Assembly: GCF_004014805.1 (NCBI RefSeq)
Contig: NZ_ATDN01000004.1
Span: 62,001 to 126,000 of the forward strand
Length of the DNA stretch: 64,000 nt
Direction of reading: 5' to 3'
From: Mycolicibacterium elephantis DSM 44368
GTDB taxonomy: Bacteria; Actinomycetota; Actinomycetes; Mycobacteriales; Mycobacteriaceae
The first letter of the stretch is position 1, and each line of letters starts with the position of its first letter. The position numbers were made by a program, and so were the translations under genes. Of this stretch, positions 7,565-15,703 are shown piece after piece. The notes under the pieces were generated by a model. It was not told the DNA's origin. It was given only the letters and a program-made list of their open reading frames with translations, and made no database searches.

Positions 7565-7998
7565 TCGCCCGGCCGTGCCTCGGCTGCGGCCACCTAATCG
7601 CCGCCGGTAGCCGATGCGGCGACTGCCAACCCAAACGGCAAGCGCCGACACTATCGGCAGCCAAACGCGGCTACGACTACCGCTGGCAAAAGCTCAGCCA
7701 GCAAGCACGGCAAAAGCAACCGTGGTGCGCGCTATGCGGCAGCACAAACCAACTCCAAGCCGACCACATAGTTCCCGTCTCCGAAGCGCCAGAGATACGC
7801 CTAGAACCGCTCAACGTCCGCGTGCTGTGCGCTGACTGCAACAAACGGCGCGGCAACAAATGCACAGACGCCGAACGCCAACACGTCCACGCCGCCATAC
7901 AAGCCCGCAAGCAACGCCGGGCGGCCTACTACCGCACACAACTAGACAACGGCGCTCAACGCGGCAATGAGACGGCAAAGGAGACGCAATGCAGCTAG
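7561..7998 (+). CDS. HNH endonuclease
   Basis: A 145-residue phage-type HNH nuclease. A zinc ribbon opens the protein (CLGCG and CGDC). The HNH core follows at about residues 56-98: CALCG, then ADHIVPVSE with the catalytic His pair region, then NVRVLCADCNKRRG with the Asn and second cysteine pair. Such nucleases are usually encoded beside the terminase genes of cos-type phages and assist DNA packaging cleavage. Here the large terminase gene follows 1.3 kb downstream with two small genes between them. It is coupled to the gene before it and overlaps the gene after it by ten bases. Confidence 0.88.
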   Translation: MIARPCLGCGHLIAAGSRCGDCQPKRQAPTLSAAKRGYDYRWQKLSQQARQKQPWCALCGSTNQLQADHIVPVSEAPEIRLEPLNVRVLCADCNKRRGNKCTDAERQHVHAAIQARKQRRAAYYRTQLDNGAQRGNETAKETQCS

Positions 7999-8426
7999 CC
8001 ACGCTCACACCACACAGCCGTCTCGGCTGGCGCATATGGCAGATCGAAAACCACCGCCTAACCGCGCCATTCCTCAACACGGAACTACCACGCGACGGCG
8101 TACTCAAAGCCACATGCAACAAACAACACCAACCGCCCGTCGCAACCTGCCGATGCGGCATCCACTACATGACCGACATTCACCGCCTAGCCGACTACTT
8201 CTCCAACGCCAACCGGATAGTCACCGAAGCAGAACGGCCCACCTTCATAAAACGCCTAATCGAACAAGGCGAGTGGGCTGTGACCTGCGGGCTAGCGGAC
8301 GGCCCGGTCATGCTCGACGGCGACTACGGCCACAGCCTGCGCTGCGCCACATACCGGACACGGCTCATCGTCGGCCCCGCCAACCTGCGGAAACACTACG
8401 ACCTACCAGTCATCACGCACAGCTAA
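7989..8426 (+). CDS. Conserved phage/actinobacterial protein of unknown function
   Basis: A 145-residue protein whose start overlaps the HNH gene. The N-terminal half has a pattern that I recall from many actinobacterial phage and chromosomal small proteins: GWRIWQIENHRL, a variable strand, KATCNKQHQPPVATCRCGIHY, with three cysteines that could bind a metal. The C-terminal half is less defined (WAVTCGLADGPVMLDGDYG). It is the last rightward gene of the early operon. An alternative frame at 7967-8545 overlaps it and lacks any family-like features. Function unknown. Confidence 0.7.
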   Translation: MQLATLTPHSRLGWRIWQIENHRLTAPFLNTELPRDGVLKATCNKQHQPPVATCRCGIHYMTDIHRLADYFSNANRIVTEAERPTFIKRLIEQGEWAVTCGLADGPVMLDGDYGHSLRCATYRTRLIVGPANLRKHYDLPVITHS

Positions 8427-8566
8427 GCCACACGCTAGCCAAAACCGCAGGTCAACGGCTAGCCGGCTTGCGGCGTCAGCAACGCGCCCCGAACGGCGAA
8501 AACGCAGGTGGGGGCGCCCCCGCAGCGGCGCGTTTCCAGACTTGAACCGTCCAGCACAGGGACGAA

Positions 8567-8920
8567 TTAACTCGACTCTTCGTCGGCCTGTAGCCGGTTG
8601 AGGATCGGCCGCAATTGCCGTGCCCATTCGACGTTGGAGAATCCCAGCCGTCCTGCTTCGTCTTCGGCGTCGATGTACCCGGTGTGCTCGTCGGCGGCTT
8701 CGTATGCCACTGCGGCGTCGGCCCAAAGGCGTTTCCGATCTTCGCGCTCGCGACGTATACCTTCTAACTCAGGGCGAAGCAGCTTCTCTTGCCATGGCGC
8801 GACTTTAGCCGCGCCGCGTCTGAGGTTTAATCCCAGTTTCTGAGCCGCCTGGCCGGCTTGCGGTGTCTTAAGTTTGTACTCACCTGCGAGATGGGCGAGA
8901 GTTGGCCATTCTTGTGTCAT
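8567..8920 (-). CDS. Leftward small protein, possibly DNA-binding, between early and head modules
   Basis: A 117-residue protein starting at the ATG at 8920, with AGG eight bases upstream; a GTG at 8929 is an alternative. The first 45 residues form three predicted helices (PTLAHLAGEYKLKTPQAGQA then AQKLGLNLRRGAAK) that look like a helix-turn-helix with a basic end; the rest is an Arg/Glu-rich helix and an acidic end. It is convergent with the early operon and divergent from the head operon, the place of a late-gene regulator, repressor or excision factor. It could also be a small terminase subunit encoded on the wrong strand. Neither can be shown. Confidence 0.6.
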   Translation of the reverse strand: MTQEWPTLAHLAGEYKLKTPQAGQAAQKLGLNLRRGAAKVAPWQEKLLRPELEGIRREREDRKRLWADAAVAYEAADEHTGYIDAEDEAGRLGFSNVEWARQLRPILNRLQADEESS

Positions 8921-8929
8921 TGAGCACAC

Positions 8930-9155
8930 CTGGGTTCTGTCGCTACGGCAGAAACGCGCCGTTCACGGCAGGTAGGAGCGCTCCATCAGATTAACCGCAC
9001 TTGCGCCGAAGCCCTGCGGGCCGCGACGTCGGCGGCTAGGCTCAAAACGTTATCGCCAAATAACACGCTGAGCCCTGGCTGACGGAGAACCGTTCCTGTC
9101 AGGGCTTTCGCGTTCCTGGACTAAACGGTTCGTCTAGTCCCGTTCATTGGAGCAT
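8930..9155. promoter_or_regulatory. Control or packaging region upstream of the head operon
   Basis: This gap holds two hairpins: AGCCCTG (9071-9077) with CAGGGCT (9100-9106), and GGACTA (9118-9123) with TAGTCC (9135-9140). CGTTCCTG occurs twice, at 9091 and 9111, and CGTTCATTGG follows at 9141. The region lies directly before the large terminase gene, where phages place late promoters and packaging sites. Which of these it is cannot be decided from sequence. Confidence 0.5.
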
Positions 9156-9260
9156 GTGAACGCGACAACAGACGCTTCTGGAACGCCACTTCTTATGAAT
9201 GTGGTTCTGTCGTGCCTGGTGGCCGCCGATGCTGAGGGAAAATTCATAGACATTTTGTGA
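9156..9260 (+). CDS. Possible small protein of 34 residues before the terminase
   Basis: A GTG preceded at good distance by GGAG (9149-9152) opens a 34-codon frame ending in a TGA that overlaps the GTG at 9257, from which the terminase frame can start. The product contains a short hydrophobic segment (LLMNVVLSCLVAA). The overlap suggests translational coupling in the head operon. No family is recognised, and chance cannot be excluded at this length. Confidence 0.4.
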   Translation: MNATTDASGTPLLMNVVLSCLVAADAEGKFIDIL

Positions 9261-9325
9261 TCTGGCCCACACGCAGTCACGGCGATGGAGTGCTAGATAA
9301 CTGTGAATATCGGAGATGGAAAATT

Positions 9326-10795
9326 ATGCGCCGTGGACCGAAGGGCGATGTAGACGAGTCGCCGCTGCCGTTTCGGCCGCGCAAGACAGGTGTAGCCCGC
9401 TTTCAGGCATTCGCTGAGCGGTTCTTGATCGTGCCGAAGGGCAAGGGCGCGGGTAAGCCGATGCGGTTGCGGCCGTGGCAGGTGGAGATGTTGAGGCCAT
9501 TCTTGGACCCCGAGCCGCGGCCGGTGGTCGGGGCGATCATGGGTCCGCGTGGGCTTGGCAAAACGGGTTTGTTCGCGGCGTTGGGCTTGTATGAGTTGTT
9601 CTGCGGCCCGGACGGTAACGAGCTTCCGATTGTGGCGGTCGATGAGCGCATGGCGGGCCGGCTGTTGAAGCCTGCGGCGCAGATGGTCGAACTTAACGAC
9701 GAACTTGCTAAGCGTGCCGTGGTGTACCGGGATCGAATCGAAGTGCCGGGTAAGCGTTCGACCCTAACGGCGCTACCGGCTGAGGCTAAGCGGATCGAGG
9801 GGCTTGGTACGTGGACGCTGGCGTTGGCCGATGAGCTTGGCGAGATTGACCCGGATACGTGGTCAACGCTGCTACTTGGCGCGGGGAAGCTCGACGGCGC
9901 TATGGCGTTGGGAATTGGCACGCCACCGAACCGCGAAACGTCAGTGCTTACTGATCTGCGGGAGGCGTGCCGGGCGAATCCGGACGATAAGACGATGGCG
10001 TTTGTTGAGTTCAGCGCAGCCGGGTTTGAGCACCACGACGTTGCCTGTAGTCATTGCCTTGAGCTTGCCAACCCGCAACTTGACGATTTGTTGAGCCGGG
10101 ACCGGGCGACGGCGCTGCTTAAGCAGACGACAGAGGGGGAGTACAGGCGCAAGCGGTTGTGCCAGGTGGTTACGACGAATGAGAGTCCGTTTCTCACGGC
10201 CGACGTGTGGGACGGGCTTGCTTGCGCGGGTGGTGTTCCGGACGGCGTTGACGTGGTTATCGCGCTGGACGGCAGCCTTAAGGATGACTCGACGGCGCTT
10301 GTGGTCGGCACTGTGGCGAAGGTTCCGCATTTCGACAAGCTCGGCGTGTGGTCTAAGCCGTCTGACGATGACGGGTGGCGGGTGCCGGTGCTCGATGTGG
10401 AGCAGGCCATTAGGGACGCCGCTAAGCGTTGGCGTGTGCGAGAAGTCGCGTTTGACCCGTACTTGTGGACCCGCTCGGCGCAGGTGTTGGAGTCGGAGGG
10501 ATTGCCGATGGTGGAGTTCCGCCAGTCGCCAGCACGGCAGACGGCGGCGACGAACGATCTTCATAGCGCGGCGGTTAACGGCCGGTTCACGCATTCCGGC
10601 GACGAAACGCTCCGGGCGCATGTGCTTAACGCGACCGTGTTGGAGACGGACAAGGGCTTACGCATCGCTAAGGCATCGCGGTCGAGACACGCACCCAAGA
10701 TTGACCTTTGTACGGCGTTGATGATGTGTCACTCGCGGGCGACGTGGCTTGCTGCACAAGCTAAACCAAGCAGGCGTGTCGTGTCGTTCGCCTAG
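9326..10795 (+). CDS. terL: Phage terminase large subunit
   Basis: A 489-residue packaging ATPase-nuclease. Walker A is GPRGLGKTG at about residues 73-81 and Walker B is LALADE at about 165-170. The C-terminal RNase-H-like nuclease domain shows the acidic residues in VVIALDGSLKDDST (about 309-322), VAFDPYLW and KIDLCTALMMCHSRA. It would pump DNA into the capsid and cut it at the packaging site. The frame is open up to a GTG at 9257 that overlaps the small upstream gene, giving 512 residues; the ATG at 9326 is preferred because the family-like sequence begins shortly after it, but the longer form is possible. Confidence 0.93.
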   Translation: MRRGPKGDVDESPLPFRPRKTGVARFQAFAERFLIVPKGKGAGKPMRLRPWQVEMLRPFLDPEPRPVVGAIMGPRGLGKTGLFAALGLYELFCGPDGNELPIVAVDERMAGRLLKPAAQMVELNDELAKRAVVYRDRIEVPGKRSTLTALPAEAKRIEGLGTWTLALADELGEIDPDTWSTLLLGAGKLDGAMALGIGTPPNRETSVLTDLREACRANPDDKTMAFVEFSAAGFEHHDVACSHCLELANPQLDDLLSRDRATALLKQTTEGEYRRKRLCQVVTTNESPFLTADVWDGLACAGGVPDGVDVVIALDGSLKDDSTALVVGTVAKVPHFDKLGVWSKPSDDDGWRVPVLDVEQAIRDAAKRWRVREVAFDPYLWTRSAQVLESEGLPMVEFRQSPARQTAATNDLHSAAVNGRFTHSGDETLRAHVLNATVLETDKGLRIAKASRSRHAPKIDLCTALMMCHSRATWLAAQAKPSRRVVSFA

Positions 10796-10830
10796 TGGCA
10801 CCTAAAGACTTGAGGGACAACTAAATACAG

Positions 10831-12204
10831 ATGAGTTCAGACCTACTTGTGGAGCTGCTGGACACCTTGAACCGTCCGCAGCACCGTTACACAGAACTAG
10901 ACCGTTATGCGTCGGGCCGGCAGAAGCTCGCGTATCTAAGCCCGGAGGCGCGCATCGCGCTACCGGCGCTTAACCGCATCGTGTCCAACATTCCGGGCTT
11001 AGCGGTTACGTCGCTTGCGGAGCGGCTACGGGTTACCGGCTTTAAGGGCGTCGATATTTGGGATGAGTGGCTTGCTAATGACTTAGACCAGGCGAGCACG
11101 ATTCTGCACCGCGAAGCGTTGACGTTTGGGGATGCTTTCGTGATCGTTTGGGCGCGGCCGGATGGTTCACCGCTGGCAACTGTCGAGTCGCCGCAACAGG
11201 TTGCGGTAATCAAAGACCCGGCTACCCGCGAGATCGAATCGGCGGTTAAGCGTTGGCGCACTAAGACAGAGGATTACGCCGTTCTGTATCTGCCAGATCG
11301 TGTCGAGCGTTGGCGTGCTAGGACGGCGGAGGCGGCGAATACTGCTTTTGAGCTTGTCGAGACGTTGGACAACCCGCTCGGCGTGGTTCCTGTCGTGAAT
11401 TTCTGCAACGCTTCGCGGATTCTCGGCTGCGGCCGCTCAGAGTTGGACGACCTTATTCCGTTGGTGGACGGGCTTAACGCCACGTTGGCGGGTTTGGCTG
11501 TGGCGCAGGAGTTCACTGCTAGGCCGCGCCGTTGGGCTACCGGCATCGAGCTTGTGGAGGTTCCTAAGCTCGACGGCAACGGTGACCCGGTGGTCGATGA
11601 CGACGGCAACCCGGTCATGGAGACGGTTAACCCGATCCCGGAGGGCAATCGGGCGATGATCGCCGAAGGTGAGAACGCCAAGTTTGGGCAGCTTCCGGGC
11701 GCGGACCTTAAGGGCTACGAGAACGCGGTCAACATCTGGCTCGGTCAGATCATGGCCGTCAGTGCGTTGCCTGCGCACTTCGTTGGCATCACTACCGAAA
11801 ACCCGTCGAGCGCGGAAGCGTTGCGCGCTAGCGAGAGCAGTTTGACGGCGCGTGCTGAGGCGCGGCAGGCCGTGTTTGGCCGTTCATGGGAACAGGTTGC
11901 CCGGCTGATGGTCGCTATCCGTGACGGCGTTGCGGTTGATTCGGTGGACGTAAATGTCGTGTGGGGTGACCCGGCGAGCCGTTCAGTCGCCGCTGAGGCC
12001 GACTCGGTAACCAAGCTGTATCAGTCGGGTTTGTTGTCGCGTGCTGGCGCGCTGCGCCGTCTCGGCTATTCCGAAGATGAAATTGAGGCGGAGCGCCGGG
12101 AACGGCTTAGGGACGACTTGTCGGCGGAGCGGATTACGGCCGACATGATGCGCGGCGTCAATTGGGATGACTTGAACAAAACTTTGGAGGACGTTGAACA
12201 GTGA
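10831..12204 (+). CDS. Phage portal protein (SPP1 gp6-type)
   Basis: A 457-residue portal protein, the dodecameric ring through which DNA enters the head. It shows the family plan: an N-terminal helical part (YLSPEARIALPALNRIV), a wing region with repeated beta strands, a long stem helix, and the conserved LGQIMAVSALPAHFVGIT and SSAEALRASESSLTARAEARQ segments near residues 305-350. The length is normal. The gene is followed by the scaffold gene with a GTGA overlap. A phrase GACAACTAAATACAG (10816-10830) directly before the start repeats one found before the early operon. Confidence 0.93.
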   Translation: MSSDLLVELLDTLNRPQHRYTELDRYASGRQKLAYLSPEARIALPALNRIVSNIPGLAVTSLAERLRVTGFKGVDIWDEWLANDLDQASTILHREALTFGDAFVIVWARPDGSPLATVESPQQVAVIKDPATREIESAVKRWRTKTEDYAVLYLPDRVERWRARTAEAANTAFELVETLDNPLGVVPVVNFCNASRILGCGRSELDDLIPLVDGLNATLAGLAVAQEFTARPRRWATGIELVEVPKLDGNGDPVVDDDGNPVMETVNPIPEGNRAMIAEGENAKFGQLPGADLKGYENAVNIWLGQIMAVSALPAHFVGITTENPSSAEALRASESSLTARAEARQAVFGRSWEQVARLMVAIRDGVAVDSVDVNVVWGDPASRSVAAEADSVTKLYQSGLLSRAGALRRLGYSEDEIEAERRERLRDDLSAERITADMMRGVNWDDLNKTLEDVEQ

Positions 12205-12665
12205 GTGACGGTACGCGGCCCGATGCCGCGAATAACGCCACGAACGGCGCAAAGAATAGCGAATCCGCGTCACCTGATGTGACTACCGCGGATAAGGCAG
12301 AAAATGCGCCAGAAACGCAATCCGGCAGCAATACGGATGTTTTCCCACGTTCTTATGTGGAGGAATTGAGGCGGGAGTCGGCCGGTTACCGGGACCGCGC
12401 TAAAACGGCGGAAGAACGCGCCGACGCGCTCGCTAAGCGGCTGCACCGTGAGCTTGTGAAAGCAACCGGCCGCTTAGAGAATCCGGACGATCTGCCGTTC
12501 GACGCCGACCACCTGGACGACGCCGACAAGCTCGCGGAAGCTATCGAAACCTTGCTAAATGACCGGCCCTATCTGGCTAAGCGGAAAGTTAAGGGCGATG
12601 TTGGGCAGGGGCAGCGCGGAGGAAACGCCGCAACGCCAACTTTCGCAGACCTATTCAGCGCTTGA
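12201..12665 (+). CDS. Capsid assembly scaffold protein
   Basis: A 154-residue acidic, Ala/Asn/Ser-rich protein with a disordered first 45 residues, then a predicted coiled coil (VEELRRESAGYRDRAKTAEE and on) and a charged C-terminal end finishing in FADLFSA. This composition, and the place between portal and major capsid genes, identifies a scaffold protein. No prohead protease is encoded anywhere in the element, so capsid assembly would rely on this scaffold rather than on a cleaved delta domain. It is coupled to the portal gene by a GTGA overlap. Confidence 0.85.
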   Translation: MSDGTRPDAANNATNGAKNSESASPDVTTADKAENAPETQSGSNTDVFPRSYVEELRRESAGYRDRAKTAEERADALAKRLHRELVKATGRLENPDDLPFDADHLDDADKLAEAIETLLNDRPYLAKRKVKGDVGQGQRGGNAATPTFADLFSA

Positions 12666-12772
12666 TGCGCCCATCTCTGTAACTGCGCCCGGCGCGCACC
12701 CTAATAGCTCGCCCCGGTGGCGGACACAATTGAATACGCACTTTCGATAATTGAATAGAGGCAAAACTAAAT

Positions 12773-13627
12773 ATGGCAGTTCTAGACTCTAATCTCGCGC
12801 AGGCGTGGACGCCGGAGGATTACGGCAAGCTTATCGACATTGTTGTCGCGGAGAAGTCCATTGCTTTTCAGGCTAGCACCGTCGTTCAGACCGATTCGGA
12901 AACTATTCGTTTCCCGATGCTGACGGCGGACCCGTCCGTTGGATGGTATGCGGAAAACTCGCAAATCACGCTGACGGACCCGACCGATTCGGAATTGGTG
13001 GTTACACCCAAGAAGGTTGCGGGGCTTACGCAGATCAGCAATGAGGCCGCGCAGGACACCAACCCGGCGGTTGCCGAGCAGGTTGGGCGTAGCCTTGCGC
13101 GTTCGATTGCTAAGAAGATCGACGCCGCGTTTTTCGGCGACACCATCACTAACGGGCCTAACGGGCTTCTGTCGCTAAAGGACGGCAGCGATAACCCGCT
13201 TTACAACGTGGTCGATACCAGCGAGATTGCGCTCACTTCGCTTGACCCGTTCCACCAGGCCAAGAGTGACGCTCTGGCGGACGGCGCGAATCTGACGCAC
13301 TTCATTCTCGCGGCCGATGTGGCTCTGGCACTGGCTAAGGCTAAGCAGGCGTCCGACTCGAATATGGGTCTGCTGGACAACGTTGGCGACGGCGTGACCC
13401 TTGCCGGCGTTCCGGTTTTGGTGAGCGCCGATGTTGAGGCCGGAAATGCGTGGGGCGTTGATGCGTCTCAGATTTTCGTGGTGCAACGTACCGGAACCAC
13501 GATTGTTAAGTCGGCCGATGCGGCGTTCGATTATGACGCTGTGCAGGTTCGCGCTACGGCCCGCGTCGGGTTTGGTTTCGCTAACCCGGCTGGCCTAGTT
13601 CGGCTGTACGACGCCGAATCGGAGTAA
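12773..13627 (+). CDS. Major capsid protein (HK97 fold)
   Basis: A 284-residue HK97-type capsid protein. The N-terminal arm is followed by an E-loop-like region (FPMLTADPSVGWYAENSQI) and a spine helix region (NEAAQDTNPAVAEQVGRSLA then IAKKIDAAFF), and the P-domain and A-domain strands end with a C-terminal ATARVGFGFANPAGLVRLY. The length fits capsid proteins without a protease-cleaved delta domain. A 107-base gap before the start contains two ATTGAATA copies and the phrase AAAACTAAATATGG, related to the phrases before the portal and early operons, so an extra internal promoter is possible. Confidence 0.93.
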   Translation: MAVLDSNLAQAWTPEDYGKLIDIVVAEKSIAFQASTVVQTDSETIRFPMLTADPSVGWYAENSQITLTDPTDSELVVTPKKVAGLTQISNEAAQDTNPAVAEQVGRSLARSIAKKIDAAFFGDTITNGPNGLLSLKDGSDNPLYNVVDTSEIALTSLDPFHQAKSDALADGANLTHFILAADVALALAKAKQASDSNMGLLDNVGDGVTLAGVPVLVSADVEAGNAWGVDASQIFVVQRTGTTIVKSADAAFDYDAVQVRATARVGFGFANPAGLVRLYDAESE

Positions 13628-13630
13628 TTC

Positions 13631-13957
13631 GTGGCAGCGCCATCCGCTGCGGACGTGGCCGCATTCCTCGGAAAACCGGGGGATGCGGCCACAATAGCGC
13701 AAGCTAATCAGGCAATTACGATTGTTACCGCTATGGCGTCGGCTTACACGCGCGGCGAGGGTTTTGCCGGCGGTGAGCCGTCCGACGATATTGCGGCCGT
13801 TATTTTCACTGCCGCGCTGCGGTTCCTTGCCAATAAGTCTCAGCTTGAAATGAGCAAGGCCAAGGGTCCGTTTGCGGTGGATTACCGGAGCGCGTTTGAC
13901 GGGTGGAGTTTAGCTGAGCAGTACGTGCTAAACCGCTACCGCAAGCGCGCCGAATAG
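13631..13957 (+). CDS. Head-tail connector protein (gp6-like)
   Basis: A 108-residue protein starting at a GTG three bases after the capsid stop. It follows the plan of HK97 gp6/SPP1 gp15 adaptors: a short helix (SAADVAAFLGKPGD), a helix ending in AYTRGEGF, another helix with AVIFTAALRFLANKSQ, and a C-terminal SLAEQYVLNRYRKR. Such adaptors sit below the portal and receive the tail. It is the last head gene of the element; no stopper, tail terminator or tail tube gene follows. This makes it the point where a helper phage tail would have to attach. Confidence 0.85.
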   Translation: MAAPSAADVAAFLGKPGDAATIAQANQAITIVTAMASAYTRGEGFAGGEPSDDIAAVIFTAALRFLANKSQLEMSKAKGPFAVDYRSAFDGWSLAEQYVLNRYRKRAE

Positions 13958-14002
13958 CCTATTTTCTTCCTTGACGGAATAGCCATCTATTTTCCTTGAG
14001 TT

Positions 14003-14047
14003 TGTCGGGGTGCTTTGTACCTTTCGGCCCCGACACATTTTATTTGT
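14003..14047 (+). terminator. Rho-independent terminator after the head operon
   Basis: TGTCGGGG (14003-14010) pairs perfectly with CCCCGACA (14028-14035) and is followed by the T-rich CATTTTATTTG. It is 45 bases after the connector stop and closes the head operon. It also supports the view that no tail genes were ever read through from here. Confidence 0.85.
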
Positions 14048-14326
14048 TGAAGAATCAAAGCGACGTTCGGGTCCATATAAGAGAAATTGATACTTCAACA
14101 ATTCGGAGACTGCCCTATCTGTCCCGCGTTTTCCCATAGCGCGTGATACGGGGTGGTGGCCGTGTGTGTTTTCGCCGGGCGTGTGCAGTCCGGGGAAATA
14201 AGCGCACGGCTCGCAGGGTGCCGGGTTTTATCCCGGTTCGTGGTCGCCGCTCGACCCGGCACCCTGGCCCGCTCCATGCGAGCGCACCTAAGCCAGCGGC
14301 AGCAAGCGAGACCCTTTACCGGCCGC
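14048..14326. other. Gap between head operon and integrase with strong RNA-like secondary structure
   Basis: No gene is seen. GGGTGCCGGG (14216-14225) pairs perfectly with CCCGGCACCC (14255-14264), and the stem is extended by GCTCGCA (14209-14215) pairing with TGCGAGC (14277-14283) across a 12-base bulge. The CCGGG at 14221-14225 can instead pair with CCCGG at 14232-14236, giving a competing hairpin. It does not fold as a tRNA and lacks a T tract. A noncoding RNA or protein-binding DNA site is possible. Confidence 0.45.
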
Positions 14327-14344
14327 TCATCCCCGGCCGGTTTT
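14318..14344 (+). terminator. Hairpin at the end of the integrase gene
   Basis: ACCGGCCG (14318-14325) pairs perfectly with CGGCCGGT (14334-14341) around an eight-base loop, followed on the plus strand by TTTT. It would stop rightward transcription before it crosses the leftward integrase gene, whose last codons it overlaps. Confidence 0.55.
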
Positions 14345-15685
14345 CCATTTCAGAACCACCCGCTCCGGGTCAAAAGCCCGGCCCTTACCCACGGGCATGA
14401 TCGTCACGGAAAGCAGCGCGTCCACGACGGCGCGTTGCCGGTCGAGCGGCAGCGCATCGAACGCGGCCCGCACGTCCTCCGCGCCGATAAGCCCGTCGAA
14501 CATGCGGCGCGAATTAGCGTCGAACATTTGCGACTCGACTGCGCTTAGCTTCGCTTTGATCCGCTCGGTGGCCGTCCGCAATTGTGACGCCGTAAGGTCA
14601 CCCTCCGCGAAGTCTGTCGCCAGGGCGTCGAGCCGGGACCGCAGGGCGTTAGCTTCTGCCCGCAGCGCGGGCATATCGGCCCGGTTCTCGCGCACAAGCA
14701 CTTGCGCCGCGTCCGGTTGCGATAGCCGGGCGACAACGTGCTCGATTACCCAACGGTCCGTTTTGTCGATTTGGCGGGTAACACCACCGCATTCTTTGCA
14801 CTTGTAGACGGGCGCGGAGTCCGTTTTGGCGCTAGAGCCAACCGGGCGTCCGCACACGCCGCAAACCGCAATGCTTGTCAGTAGGTATTTGCGGGCGGGG
14901 AACGGGCGGCTAGGTGAGCGTTGCGCCAACAGGTCACACAGCGAGCGCCAAACGTCCTCGGTGACGATTGCCTCCCATTCGGCTTTACCGACGATCTCAC
15001 CGTGGTAGGCGCGCAGACCGGCGTAGCGCGGCTTGGTGAGGGTTTGTTTAACCGTGGTGCCGGTCCAATCGTTACCGGCCGTTGTTTTCAGCCCGGCGGC
15101 GTTCCAGCGGGCGGCGACGGAATGCAGTGTGGCCCCGGCGAGAATGTCGGCGTAGCCGTCACGCACGGCCGATGCTTCCGGCTCAAAGACTTTGTTGTCG
15201 CGGGTGTATCCGAATGGGCGTCGCCCGCCTCGGTGCGGTTTACCGGACTCGGCTAGTTGCCGCTCGGCGCGCTTCTGCCGGGCTGACTTCTGTTCCATCT
15301 CCATGCGGGCGAAAACGCCTTTCATTCGGGCGTTGCCGCGCCCGGTTGGGGTGGACAGGTCGAAGTCTCCGCCCACGGTCGCTAGCGCGAGTTTGTGGGC
15401 GTCCGCTAGGTCAATGAAGTCCTCTAGTTCGCGGGGCTGCCGGTGCAGCCGGTCAGCGTCCCACGCCACGACTGCGCCGACACGGCCGGCGCGAATGTCG
15501 GCGAGCATTTGTGTGTAGGCGGGGCGACGCTTCCCGTTGCTCGCACTTGTGTCGTTATCGACGTACTCGACCGGGGTCCAGCCGCGCCGCTCGCACAGCT
15601 TCAGGCAGTCCTCACGCTGGCGGGAAACCGCGAGTTCGTCACCCAACTTGTCAACGGATTGTCGCAGGTAAACGGCAGCACGCAT
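14327..15685 (-). CDS. int: Large serine recombinase (site-specific integrase)
   Basis: A 452-residue serine integrase. The catalytic N-terminal resolvase domain begins YLRQSVD with the nucleophile Ser at residue 10, followed by [10 protein letters not shown] and the [18 protein letters not shown] segment. A recombinase domain (RRPFGY, then [15 protein letters not shown]), a zinc ribbon (CGVCG and CKECG) and a C-terminal coiled-coil region follow. The start codon lies only 27 bases from the shared att core. No ribosome site precedes it; TAGGGT at about 15693-15698 on the coding strand could be a -10 for a leaderless message. A partner directionality factor is not recognisable in the element. 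Confidence 0.96.
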   Translation of the reverse strand: MRAAVYLRQSVDKLGDELAVSRQREDCLKLCERRGWTPVEYVDNDTSASNGKRRPAYTQMLADIRAGRVGAVVAWDADRLHRQPRELEDFIDLADAHKLALATVGGDFDLSTPTGRGNARMKGVFARMEMEQKSARQKRAERQLAESGKPHRGGRRPFGYTRDNKVFEPEASAVRDGYADILAGATLHSVAARWNAAGLKTTAGNDWTGTTVKQTLTKPRYAGLRAYHGEIVGKAEWEAIVTEDVWRSLCDLLAQRSPSRPFPARKYLLTSIAVCGVCGRPVGSSAKTDSAPVYKCKECGGVTRQIDKTDRWVIEHVVARLSQPDAAQVLVRENRADMPALRAEANALRSRLDALATDFAEGDLTASQLRTATERIKAKLSAVESQMFDANSRRMFDGLIGAEDVRAAFDALPLDRQRAVVDALLSVTIMPVGKGRAFDPERVVLKWKTGRG

Positions 15686-15703
15686 GAGAAATACCCTAGC
15701 ACA

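Noticed and set aside
7967..8545. Rightward 192-codon frame overlapping the gene at 7989
   Set aside because: Arg/His/Pro-rich throughout; the alternative frame has the recognisable Cys-containing pattern and a coupled start.
14209..14283. tRNA gene near the integrase
   Set aside because: The stem pattern has no anticodon or T-arm arrangement and the enclosed loop is too short for a cloverleaf.
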